A DNA stretch of 22,209 nucleotides, taken from assembly GCA_964436955.1 (NCBI GenBank), contig CAYTFC010000051.1, positions 1 to 22,209 on the forward strand, read 5' to 3'. This document shows positions 16,001-22,209 of this stretch, in pieces. The stretch is from CAMFKD01 sp964436955 (GTDB lineage: Bacteria; Chlamydiota; Chlamydiia; Chlamydiales; JAJFMA01). A model generated the notes under the pieces. The model was not told the origin of the DNA. It saw only the letters and a list, made by a program, of their open reading frames with translations, and did not search any database. Numbering within the stretch: the stretch's first letter is position 1; every line of letters begins with the position of its first letter. Position numbers and translations under genes: made by a program.

Positions 16001-18603
16001 TAATACCTGACTACTCATTTCACAATGCACTGGGACAAAAAGTACTCAAGAAAACGCTGGTGAACGCCATCGGAATACAGACAGAAATCGAATTCGATGC
16101 ACTGAGTCGCATTTGTTGTATTTCTAAAAAAGATCCATTTGGTATCCCTTTATCTTCTCAGAAAATATTTTATGATCCACTTGGTAATAAGACGTGTGAA
16201 ACTCACGATCAAATCGTCGACGGGCAGGTTATAGGCTCTCAGAAAAATCGCTGGACTTATGGCCCTATGGGTCGCTTGGAAGAAGAAATAGAAGCTGCTG
16301 ATACTCCATTAGCAAAACGAAGTCACTATAACTACAACTCTCTAGGGCAATTAGCCAGCAAAACCGTGCCAGGAGTTTCCAAGCCTATTAATTATAGTTA
16401 TCATAGAAACGGTAAAATCCAAAAAATCGAAGGTAATCAACTCTTAAACAAATATTTCTACGACTACAAAGGCAACATTCAGTCAGCACAAACTCTACAA
16501 GGCCAATCCATCCTGAAAACCCATAATGCGTTTAATCAAGTCATCAAAGAAACGATTAAGGACGGGGAGGGCTCATACTCGCTCCAATATGCTTACGATA
16601 GAAAAGGGCGGCTTAAGCACATCATCCTTCCAGATAGCTCCAAAATAGCCTACACTTATGACGCCGTTTTTGGACGTGAAGTCAAACGCATTGCGGCAAC
16701 TGGTGAAATTCTCTATACCCACCACTATGATCAGTATGATCAACAAGGTAAGCTACAAACAGAACGCAACATTGGAGATTTAGGACCTAACCAATATAGC
16801 TATGACCTCAATGGCCAAAAGATCGCTCGGAACAACTTCCTACTTAACGAAAAATATACTCGCGACCCTTTAGGCCGTGTCCTGGAAATACAAGGCGATA
16901 AGCAAGAGCTCTATTCCTATAATGCTCTCTCCCAACTCACTTCAGAAAACAAGATTGGGTCTAGAACATATGTTTATGATTCGCTAGACAATCGTATTAA
17001 AGTTGATGACAACGCACTTCAATATAACACCCTAAATCAGCTGACGTCTGATTCACAAAACACATTTACGTACGATCCAGCTGGAAACCTTTTGAAGAAG
17101 GTTCTCGACGGAGAAGAAACTCGATTTGAAAGTAATATTTTGTCCCAACTTGTATCCATAGAAAAAGCAGACAAAACCTCTGTAGCCTTTACGTACGATC
17201 CCTTTGGCAGATTATTGGTTGCAAAGCACCTGAAAACGGATGGCAAATATAAAAAAGTACTTTCCACTTCACGTTATTTATACCTAGGCCATCAAGAGAT
17301 TGGCTCTTTGACTGAAACAGGACACATTAAAACACTCAAAATTCCAGGTTTACAAGGTGATGAACCCTCTCTCAGCAGCATAGCCTTTGAAATCAACAAT
17401 GAAACCTATGTACCCATGCACGACCTTATGGGTAACGTAGTTGCTGTAATCGATCCACACACTTGTCAAGTAGTTGAAAGCTATCAATACAACGCCTTCG
17501 GTGAAGAGATCATCCGCAATGCCGACAATGAAACGGTAACATTATCACAAGTAGATAATCCCTGGCGATACGCTGAAAAGCGCATGCATGAAGAATCAGG
17601 TCTCGTATTATTCGGATTACGATTTTACGACCCTACAATTGCTAGATGGATTAGCCAAGACCCTGCAGGCTTCATTGATGGCCCTAATCGCTACGCCTAT
17701 CTTCACAACAATCCCATAGGTCACTTGGACCGCTTTGGTCTTGCGACCGAAGCTAACTCTTCGAAACAATTCGAAGAGTACTTTTTTGGTGAAGTGGAAT
17801 GTCATTGCAACTGCGAAAAGCATCGTACATGCAAACGTGGTGGCGATCTGTGGAGGACTACTAGTTCAAACCTTCCTAAAATCACCTATTGCGACGCCTT
17901 TGAAACATTTTTTGGACACTATAGGAATCAAATTGGTCTTAGTATAGTTAGAGAACGTTTTTATAGAGGTTCTACCACTTATGATTTGAAGGCCGAAGGA
18001 CTTCCCGACCTCCCAAATGGGCTCGCAATAGGCTTTATCAATGGAATTTGGAATGATTTCGATAGCGCTAAAACAAGTGCGCAGTATCTTTCTAAAATGG
18101 CGGGTGGGTATAATATTCATGGTGTCCACAATGCTACCCACGGAAGAAGAGTCGATCTTCTTGAAGTTTATTTAGGGCTAGACCATATCGCTACAGAACC
18201 CGTTAGACAACTGCACAAAATGTGGAATAGTTTTTTTGAAACAAGTTCTGGTAATACGAAATTCTTGATGATTTGCCATAGTCAGGGAGCTATACACGTG
18301 CGAAATGCACTCCTAGATTATCCTCCAGAACTAAGAGAACGCATACTGGTCGTCGCAGTTGCTCCAGCAGCGTACATCTATCAAGAGACTTGCGCAGATG
18401 TCATTCATTACCGCGTAGAATTAGGAGACTTCGTACCATACATTGATAGACCTGGCGCCGAAAGAGCCAAGGATACTATTGTTAACCTCACGTCCCATCC
18501 CGATGCCTCTAAAATTTTCGATCACGAGTTTATGAGTCCTACATATCAAACCAGACTGCAGGAACATATTAGCGAATACATTCAAACCTATGGATCCCCA
18601 TGA
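13072..18603 (+). CDS. Sec-exported Rhs/YD-repeat polymorphic toxin with C-terminal alpha/beta-hydrolase
   Basis: The protein has 1843 residues. Residues 1-22 form a signal peptide. About 28-70 resemble the Rhs N-terminal entry region (VNVINGDYCESATDLVISGP...RFYST). YD repeats fill about 230-1490 (e.g. YDPLGN, YDRKGRL, YDPFGRL) and should form the beta-cocoon. The Rhs core end lies at 1499-1558: SGLVLFGLRFYDPTIARW, then NRYAYLHNNP and LDRFGLA, the last replacing the usual DPxGL. The variable domain (1559-1843) starts with a Cys cluster (C1577, C1579, C1581, C1587). It then has GFINGIW as a probable oxyanion strand and ICHSQGA with the nucleophile Ser1737; Asp1786 and His1818 are plausible triad partners. 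The domain resembles, from memory, the Chlamydia-associated DUF687 group, and I infer an esterase or (phospho)lipase. No VgrG or PAAR part is present, so delivery is not type VI as usually built. The start lacks a good SD. Confidence 0.88.
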   Translation: MTIFRLCLWIFSATYLTTLSATQLQLVSTESDPDAFIQKSVNVINGDYCESATDLVISGPDAIVLQRFYSTKDVITGAEAGGWRMLPQRFLVIGKDVSGRPCNIANQGWAFALVGERSGGILPYRGLRNANGTSNDPLKIDALRDASGMVNTYAIEINGQTNHQNNNLYCKGDTSELVLGDGTKRIYQKVEKLPSLILGEELTPIMAEQVIDPEFFLLAQEILPSGNQILFSYDNEGHLIAIETKNWNLTKTFSWLHFTYEFQKDGCLVHVETSDSRELTYHLSLENNAYQLTKVEGSHCIPVSYDYNQNLVKKTLPEGRYIEIEYHDGKVTCLKGPNADSGEAEVFHTFSYEEHRTDVFNAFGYKTSYFYDQRSQLTAIQLYDDQNKLHRVERKFWGKTKSSAGNLLAKTIEDGNGRVWSYRSLQYDKSGNILEERLYGNLTGGEDIALQLSSDGKLLNADESECHIRTFAYSTDGFNLLTKTGDCKGNQTLFVYKPGTNLLTKKFILDRKDIKKRTFHTYNDDGVCIKIIEDDGSQEEESKIYGWSVTERHIKEIKPKTSLPGVGLPEIIEEKALDLQTKQVTLLKKLVNHYDDQSNLLSCCTYDANGQYAFTEKRSYNCIGLVTSQIDITGKEVNYTYDGVGNQLSLSIPQDNIIINTIYDFHNRPTVVTKKTADDYYTVGNRYDSLGRKTSSTDRFGNSTHYEYDAFHYLTKVVHPQVMDEHNQIVRPTFNYVYDVFGNVSTIQDPMGFTTKKSYNLRGNPTKINYPDGSVELFKYDAEGSLHRTFSREKIITVYEYDYLGRSIYEESSTHDEKGGFSFLRSRTHRYNGFRCTYEQESDCIKRYYFDPFGRLASFVEHESGLGERGPESRCTEIVYNPIGRIHQKKVWFDTGPQDYAVECFEYDLSGNVVEKRMENAQGNVLLRKGFSYNFQGQCTEEYTFENGRKTFLINTCYNSDGEPTAYLDGCNGETKVIPDYSFHNALGQKVLKKTLVNAIGIQTEIEFDALSRICCISKKDPFGIPLSSQKIFYDPLGNKTCETHDQIVDGQVIGSQKNRWTYGPMGRLEEEIEAADTPLAKRSHYNYNSLGQLASKTVPGVSKPINYSYHRNGKIQKIEGNQLLNKYFYDYKGNIQSAQTLQGQSILKTHNAFNQVIKETIKDGEGSYSLQYAYDRKGRLKHIILPDSSKIAYTYDAVFGREVKRIAATGEILYTHHYDQYDQQGKLQTERNIGDLGPNQYSYDLNGQKIARNNFLLNEKYTRDPLGRVLEIQGDKQELYSYNALSQLTSENKIGSRTYVYDSLDNRIKVDDNALQYNTLNQLTSDSQNTFTYDPAGNLLKKVLDGEETRFESNILSQLVSIEKADKTSVAFTYDPFGRLLVAKHLKTDGKYKKVLSTSRYLYLGHQEIGSLTETGHIKTLKIPGLQGDEPSLSSIAFEINNETYVPMHDLMGNVVAVIDPHTCQVVESYQYNAFGEEIIRNADNETVTLSQVDNPWRYAEKRMHEESGLVLFGLRFYDPTIARWISQDPAGFIDGPNRYAYLHNNPIGHLDRFGLATEANSSKQFEEYFFGEVECHCNCEKHRTCKRGGDLWRTTSSNLPKITYCDAFETFFGHYRNQIGLSIVRERFYRGSTTYDLKAEGLPDLPNGLAIGFINGIWNDFDSAKTSAQYLSKMAGGYNIHGVHNATHGRRVDLLEVYLGLDHIATEPVRQLHKMWNSFFETSSGNTKFLMICHSQGAIHVRNALLDYPPELRERILVVAVAPAAYIYQETCADVIHYRVELGDFVPYIDRPGAERAKDTIVNLTSHPDASKIFDHEFMSPTYQTRLQEHISEYIQTYGSP

Positions 18604-19136
18604 AGATACATTTTTTTTTCATCTTATTACTAATTTGCGTTGGCTTTTCTATGTGCAGTAACCAAACTTATCATCCTTCAAAAGGCGAACAACTCGTTAA
18701 TAATACTTTGGCCCGAACAGCAGAAGTTATTAAAAACAAGTATGGCTTAAAACCCTGTGGAGTAGGAGCCTCTATGCCAGGAGGGCCCATAAGGCGATTA
18801 ACTTTGTGTTTTGATACCAAAAATCGATATTCCAAAGAAGCCTTAAGGAATCTATTAATTCAGACCGCTCTAGAATTGTTGGGTCAAGTCAACAATAATG
18901 ACGATATACAACCATTTCTTATTAAGCAGCCATTCACAATAAATGATGTTGAAATTATAATATACAATCATGATGCAAATGGACGAATTCTTAACGATCC
19001 GGAAGTTTCTACAGCTCGAATTTCTCAAAGTCGATTAACTTATCGAATGATTGATCCAGATGACTCGTTCAAATATAAAAATCAATTCGAGGAATCTTAT
19101 GAAGAAGCAGTGAAACTCACATCAACACAAGAGTGA
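18600..19136 (+). CDS. Small exported lipoprotein-like protein, candidate immunity protein of the Rhs toxin
   Basis: The protein has 178 residues. The start overlaps the rhs stop as ATGA (18600-18603), so translation is coupled. Residues 1-19 form a signal peptide (Lys2, FFFILLLICV core) ending in FSMC; this is close to a lipobox but has Met and Phe where small and aliphatic residues are usual. The mature part has a helix with KGEQLVNNTLARTAEVIKNK, a GVGASMPGGPIRRLTLCFDT strand region and a second helix-strand unit ending in VEIIIYN: a compact alpha/beta domain without enzyme motifs. I do not know the family. A toxin acting on membrane lipids in the periplasm would need a periplasmic inhibitor, which fits. 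It could instead be a chaperone or activator (foldase-like) of the hydrolase. Confidence 0.72.
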   Translation: MKIHFFFILLLICVGFSMCSNQTYHPSKGEQLVNNTLARTAEVIKNKYGLKPCGVGASMPGGPIRRLTLCFDTKNRYSKEALRNLLIQTALELLGQVNNNDDIQPFLIKQPFTINDVEIIIYNHDANGRILNDPEVSTARISQSRLTYRMIDPDDSFKYKNQFEESYEEAVKLTSTQE

Positions 19137-19193
19137 ATACACGGAAATAGAGATATCATTAGAATCGACAATACATAACAAGAGAAGAATATC

Positions 19194-19379
19194 ATGAGAA
19201 CTGCGTCCTTCATAGTTAAAATGACGTTTGTCACCGCAATTACATTGTTCGCTATTACAGCTCTCTTATTTTATGCATTTATTGCATATACGATGTATAT
19301 TAATGCGAAACCTCATCATTTTTTAGAAAATGAACAGAAAACAACAATAACAAATAGTGCAGTGCATCAGCAGTATTAA
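19194..19379 (+). CDS. Small single-pass membrane protein, 61 aa
   Basis: Residues about 8-35 form a long hydrophobic helix (VTAITLFAITALLFYAFIAY) after a short basic start (Arg2, Lys9). The tail of 25 residues is polar. It lies 57 bp after the candidate immunity gene on the same strand. AGAGAAG about 9 nt before the ATG may serve as SD. It could be a third member of the rhs cassette, such as a membrane partner or second immunity factor, or an unrelated small protein. No homology is recognised. Confidence 0.4.
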   Translation: MRTASFIVKMTFVTAITLFAITALLFYAFIAYTMYINAKPHHFLENEQKTTITNSAVHQQY

Positions 19380-19788
19380 AAAATTAATTTTAATGATATT
19401 CCCATCTGTGCAAATTCTTTATTCACACATTTGAAAAGGCATGAATGAGACAATGGCATAAATCTAACCTGTTTCATTTGCACATCAAAGAGCTTGATTA
19501 GTACCCACGAAGTGGCTTAATAATAATATCCATTTAAGTTTTTAGGATTTTTACCACGGAGATCACAGAAACAGAGAACCCAGAGGCCTGCGGATTCAAA
19601 CCGCTTTTATTACCGCAGGCCTCTGGGTTCTTTGTTTCTGTGATCTCCGTGGTAAAAATCCTAAAAATCTAAAAAAACTACAGTAAAGGTTAGTTCTCTC
19701 TGGATTGGATATCATTTCGATTTTGTTGCAATAATAACTTTTTCTCAAGTTGGGGTCTAACGAAGCAATTCACTTCTAGCTCCAGCAA
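19380..19788. other. Non-coding stretch between the rhs cassette and the abiE operon
   Basis: These 409 bases hold no convincing gene. The middle is filled by the large inverted repeat (19539-19667). The 150 bases before it and 120 after it are AT-rich and I see no terminator with a T-run, tRNA or other motif in them. The region marks the junction between two convergent accessory units. Confidence 0.6.
19539..19667. repeat. 129-bp near-perfect inverted repeat (55-bp arms, 19-nt loop)
   Basis: The left arm 19539-19593 begins TTTTTAGGATTTTTACCACG and ends CCTGCGG. The right arm 19613-19667 is its reverse complement except for one position (19574 G against 19632 T, a G-U pair in RNA). The loop is 19 nt. 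The arms contain short purine-rich motifs of ACAGA/CAGAG type, similar in style to the CACAGAG-rich repeats that I recall scattered in many environmental bacterial genomes. Transcribed from either strand it would form a very stable hairpin. It may be a MITE-like element, a bidirectional terminator between the convergent rhs and abiE units, or both. No clear target-site duplication or transposase is seen. Confidence 0.9.
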
Positions 19789-20340
19789 TCATTCGCTTAT
19801 GCCTGCGACCTGGGCATTAATTGCAGTCAAAATTGGAAGGAAAAAATCCCTAATTTCGAAGATCACGTATTCAAAGGGCACCGGATCATGTCCAATACCT
19901 TCAAGAAAAGAATCCCATCGTTTCAGAGTTTTTGGTGTATTGTAGAAAGCCTCAGATAATGCCTTTGGAATTTCGCGAACAATAGTTTTTCTATTTTGAA
20001 AGACCTCTTTAACAACAGGAGCTATTTTTTCTGGTTTGATTTGAAACTGATTGACTATCGTCCATATATCATAAAAATCCTTCATTCTGCTGTTTGCAAG
20101 GCCAAGCTTCACCATCGCATCTAATTTTTCGGCAATTACTGTCTCTGCTGTATATCCCTTAAGCAAAGGGGAAGGAAAATCTAATAATGCTGGATAGTCT
20201 ACCCTAGCTGGCTTAGGAAAAATTTTGTCGTTGAACCCAATATCGATTCTCAAGGGTAGCTTAGCTGTATGCAAATGTGCTGAAAAACGGGCTGACAGGC
20301 CAGTGTATTCCGTCTCAATTTGGGATTCTGAAACAATCAA
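19789..20340 (-). CDS. AbiEii-type nucleotidyltransferase toxin, C-terminal part (frame broken)
   Basis: This frame holds the second part of an AbiEii/type IV toxin: LRIDIGF (30-36, third acidic metal ligand), YPALLDFPSPLLKGY, then AEKLDAMVKLG and NSRMKDFYDIW (83-93), all typical of this nucleotidyltransferase family. It opens with a TTG at 20340 that overlaps the TGA of the preceding frame (20337-20339). In intact homologues the two parts are one protein of about 290 residues. A single-base deletion would explain the split, as would a -1 frameshift during translation, but no slippery heptamer is seen there. Without the first part it lacks the Gly-Gly and DxD motifs and should be inactive alone. 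Confidence 0.8.
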   Translation of the reverse strand: MIVSESQIETEYTGLSARFSAHLHTAKLPLRIDIGFNDKIFPKPARVDYPALLDFPSPLLKGYTAETVIAEKLDAMVKLGLANSRMKDFYDIWTIVNQFQIKPEKIAPVVKEVFQNRKTIVREIPKALSEAFYNTPKTLKRWDSFLEGIGHDPVPFEYVIFEIRDFFLPILTAINAQVAGISE

Positions 20341-20669
20341 GTCTGCAGATTAAACTCCATGCCATCTTGTGGAACAGAATAAGAGCAGATTTCTTTGAGA
20401 ATTTGTGAGACGTTTTCCATGGAATTGTTAGTTTTTGCAAGCAGATCTATGTCAACCGTCGCACGATGTGTCGCCGGATCCCAAACCATCAGCATTAGAC
20501 CTCCTTTCAGAAAGAAAGAATTTTTATGTTGGGAAACACTCAGACGATATAAAAATCTCTCCATGGCATAATATCTAAAAATTTCCTGCGTAGGGCGATT
20601 TTTTGCTAAGGCAATATTTTTCAATCTACTGTAAACCGATTCAGATAAATTCTTCTTTTCAAAATTCAT
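20337..20669 (-). CDS. AbiEii-type nucleotidyltransferase toxin, N-terminal part (frame broken)
   Basis: The fragment has 110 residues. It carries FFLKGGLMLMVW (52-63) and TVDIDLL (71-77), the glycine motif and DxD (Asp73, Asp75) of the AbiEii/DUF1814 nucleotidyltransferases. In studied members these transfer nucleotides to tRNA or another target and stop growth. The reading frame ends at TGA 20337-20339 after FNLQT, and homologous sequence continues in the -1 frame. The start overlaps the antitoxin stop by ATGA (20666-20669), the usual coupled abiE layout. The pair of fragments is best read as one frameshifted, probably inactive toxin gene, unless a sequencing error or programmed frameshifting restores it. 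Confidence 0.8.
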   Translation of the reverse strand: MNFEKKNLSESVYSRLKNIALAKNRPTQEIFRYYAMERFLYRLSVSQHKNSFFLKGGLMLMVWDPATHRATVDIDLLAKTNNSMENVSQILKEICSYSVPQDGMEFNLQT

Positions 20670-21274
20670 TGACTCACAATAGTTTCAAGGATGGGTTGAA
20701 GGACTTTTTCAACACGACATAGTTTTGCATAATCGTAAAGCTTGTCAAGGTCTGTTCGACCTTTTCTCCAATACTCTTTCAATGCTTCTAGAACAACATC
20801 CATGCCGATTTTTTGCCGAAATTTTAGACAGTCAGCTAAAGTTTTTTCGATGCTATAAATTCTAACAGGAAATCCATTAACTGAAATTGTTTCAACGCCC
20901 TCTTCATAGGCACACTTGGAATACCAAAAACAACGTAAAGGCGGATAGTCGGCTTGAGGTAGTCTTGAAGTTCTGGGTAGGGCAATATAGACAAAATGAG
21001 GAATTTGAGTCGTTAGTTCATAAAAGGATAGTGCAGAGATTAGGCAGATAATACCGTGAGGAATTCTTTTTGCAGCCAAGACCAAATCAGGTTCTGAAAA
21101 GTCTGGCATCGAAGCTAGTCGAAAAACACCTCGGCCTAGTGTTTCAAGGACTCCCTCGTCGCGGAGCTTGTACAAATAGGTGGGGTGAATTCCCAGTTTT
21201 ATGGCTTCAGCGGTACGTAGGATGCCATTGTGCTGACGAAAAACCTCTAAGGGATCAATTTTTTTTGACTTCAT
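20666..21274 (-). CDS. AbiEi-type antitoxin (winged-helix transcriptional repressor)
   Basis: The protein has 202 residues from ATG 21274. The N-terminal winged helix (about 5-55: VFRQHNGILRTAEAIKLGI, then LRDEGVLETLGRGVFRL) is the AbiEi_4-type DNA-binding part. The rest is the AbiEi antitoxin domain with SALSFYELTTQIPHFVYIAL, the RIYSIEKTLADCLKFRQKIG stretch and a C-terminal LEALKEYW helix. In type IV systems it neutralises AbiEii without a stable complex and represses its own operon. The frame stays open to 21340 and an ATG at 21310 lies within the palindrome; I prefer 21274 because domain homology begins right there, but no start has a good SD. It overlaps the toxin start by 4 bp. Confidence 0.85.
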   Translation of the reverse strand: MKSKKIDPLEVFRQHNGILRTAEAIKLGIHPTYLYKLRDEGVLETLGRGVFRLASMPDFSEPDLVLAAKRIPHGIICLISALSFYELTTQIPHFVYIALPRTSRLPQADYPPLRCFWYSKCAYEEGVETISVNGFPVRIYSIEKTLADCLKFRQKIGMDVVLEALKEYWRKGRTDLDKLYDYAKLCRVEKVLQPILETIVSQ

Positions 21275-21310
21275 ACGATAGAATTGTTCACACTTATTTA
21301 ATTCTGTATG

Positions 21311-21326
21311 CATTATTATCATAATG
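21311..21326 (-). promoter_or_regulatory. Candidate AbiEi operator and promoter region
   Basis: CATTAT-tatc-ATAATG is a perfect 6-bp inverted repeat. On the minus strand it follows a TTGACC hexamer (about 21337-21342) and overlaps the possible -10 sequences. AbiEi proteins repress their own promoters by binding inverted repeats, so this is a good position for an operator, provided translation starts at 21274. Confidence 0.45.
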
Positions 21327-21588
21327 GGCTTTACGGTCAAGTTCTACCCTAGGATTGAGGTAAGCCAGTGTTTCTTTAGAATAAATGAACTCGTGGAACC
21401 AGTGAACAATCAGATTACAAAATATCCTATCTATCTTAAAATTAATAAATTAAAAAAAATGAGAAACCATCCGAAACCTTAGATATTTGAAGGTAAGCGA
21501 TTTGAGTAAAAACAAAAGGCTTATTAGAAAGAAAACTGCAGCCTGTCTGCATGAAAATCCATAAACTTATCTGTTTTACAAAGCGTCT

Positions 21589-21593
21589 AGGAA
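21589..21593 (+). promoter_or_regulatory. Shine-Dalgarno site that decides the start of the Ppx/GppA-like gene
   Basis: AGGAA lies 8 nt before a GTG at 21602. The farther ATG at 21551 has no SD, and its N-terminus is a poor signal peptide, whereas the GTG start gives a standard one. Confidence 0.5.
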
Positions 21594-21601
21594 CGTTCTT
21601 A

Positions 21602-22189
21602 GTGAATAAAAATATTTGCTCTTGTTTACTCATGGTCTCCTCTATTTTTGCTGAAGTTAGATGTGCTGAACAATCTAGCGTCACAAGGGCTGCTTTTGAT
21701 TTGGGATCAGGAACCTTCAAGCTATCTGTAGCTGAAGTAAACGGACAAGATGTTAAATTTAACTTTTCTAAAGTGATTGGCGTCGGCTTGGGTCTTGATC
21801 TGGCTGAAAGTCACTGCGGATCGTTCAGTGACAAGATTCAGGGTGTTGCATTAAGTGCTTTAAGGGAGCTTGTCAAGGATGCCAAAAAAAAGGGTGCTGT
21901 TCAATTTGCAGGAATTGCCACAGCGGCTTTTCGTAATGCAGCAAATGGAAATGAATTCCTTCAAAAGCTGAAAATAGAAACAGGAATTAATTTACATTTA
22001 GTTTCACAAGAAGACGAAGGGGCGCTAGCGTTTAAGACTTTTTTCAACGTTTTTCAAGGAATCAACGAAGAAGATTGCATAGCTTTAGATGTGGGAGCGG
22101 CAAGTTTTCAGTTAACAGTCAAAAATAAAGAGTCTTATGATGTTGTCAAAGGCTGCTTAGACCCTGATTGCTACCAAAACTTCATCTAG
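21602..22189 (+). CDS. Exported, shortened Ppx/GppA-like protein
   Basis: The protein has 195 residues from the GTG at 21602 (212 if the ATG at 21551 is used). Residues 1-22 form a signal peptide (Lys3, hydrophobic core, cleavage near RCA). The mature part is the first actin-like (ASKHA) lobe of the exopolyphosphatase/guanosine pentaphosphatase family: AAFDLGSGTFKLSVAEV (30-46, phosphate loop 1 with Asp33), GIATAAFRNAANG (104-116), VSQEDEGALAF (134-144, region of the catalytic Glu) and ALDVGAASFQL (161-171), where the usual DxGGGS is changed to DVGAAS. Classic members are cytoplasmic and 300-500 residues long; here the stop comes about 24 residues after motif 2, so the second lobe is absent. 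It may be a truncated gene, or continue in another frame beyond the window. Hydrolase activity is doubtful. Confidence 0.7.
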   Translation: MNKNICSCLLMVSSIFAEVRCAEQSSVTRAAFDLGSGTFKLSVAEVNGQDVKFNFSKVIGVGLGLDLAESHCGSFSDKIQGVALSALRELVKDAKKKGAVQFAGIATAAFRNAANGNEFLQKLKIETGINLHLVSQEDEGALAFKTFFNVFQGINEEDCIALDVGAASFQLTVKNKESYDVVKGCLDPDCYQNFI

Positions 22190-22209
22190 CGCTCATAGCG
22201 ATATATCAG

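Noticed and set aside
13072..18603. YD-repeat region as a CRISPR or tandem DNA repeat
   Set aside because: Repeats are at protein level (degenerate YD motifs); DNA repeats of fixed length with spacers are not present.
19668..19788. attachment site or transposase remnant beside the inverted repeat
   Set aside because: No flanking duplication, integrase or transposase-like frame is visible.
1..22209. tRNA or rRNA genes
   Set aside because: I found no cloverleaf with a T-loop motif in the intergenic stretches and no rRNA-like sequence.

Overview
The window (about 44% G+C by eye) looks like a chromosomal segment from a member of the Chlamydiota outside the classical Chlamydia genus, i.e. a Parachlamydia/Waddlia/Simkania-like lineage. 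Three things suggest this. The run tolB - pal - coiled-coil LysM protein has the gene order known from Chlamydia. The C-terminal domain of the large Rhs protein resembles, from memory, a Chlamydia-centred family of unknown function (DUF687). Complete metK and murI, genes that classical Chlamydia generally lack, would fit a less reduced relative. No rRNA, tRNA or phylogenetic marker is present, so the assignment is an inference.

Layout. 1-1221: an exported protein with a PI3/4-kinase-like catalytic loop. 1238-5661 (minus): a two-gene unit of a 117-residue unknown protein followed by a 1345-residue, membrane-anchored TPR protein. 5876-6568 (plus): an orphan OmpR/PhoB-type response regulator, tail-to-tail with a minus-strand exported protein carrying a C-terminal membrane anchor (6570-7268). 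7438-8622 (minus): metK, divergent from a small secreted OB-fold-like protein (8705-9100). 9063-12758 (minus): the compact cluster tolB, pal, lysM protein, murI, all concerned with the envelope or peptidoglycan.

13072-19379 (plus) is the most interesting part. It is a 1843-residue Sec-exported Rhs/YD-repeat protein whose core ends in a recognisable Rhs boundary, followed by about 285 residues with an alpha/beta-hydrolase nucleophile elbow (C-H-S-Q-G). The next gene overlaps it by ATGA and encodes a small exported, lipoprotein-like protein; a 61-residue membrane protein follows. This is the layout of a polymorphic toxin with a candidate periplasmic immunity protein.

19380-22209 is accessory in character. 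It holds a 129-bp near-perfect inverted repeat (55-bp arms), an AbiE-type toxin-antitoxin operon on the minus strand whose toxin reading frame is broken in two, a palindrome at the antitoxin promoter, and a short exported Ppx/GppA-like protein that stops where the first ASKHA lobe ends.

The best candidates for something undescribed are the Rhs-hydrolase cassette, the secreted kinase-like protein and the large inverted repeat.
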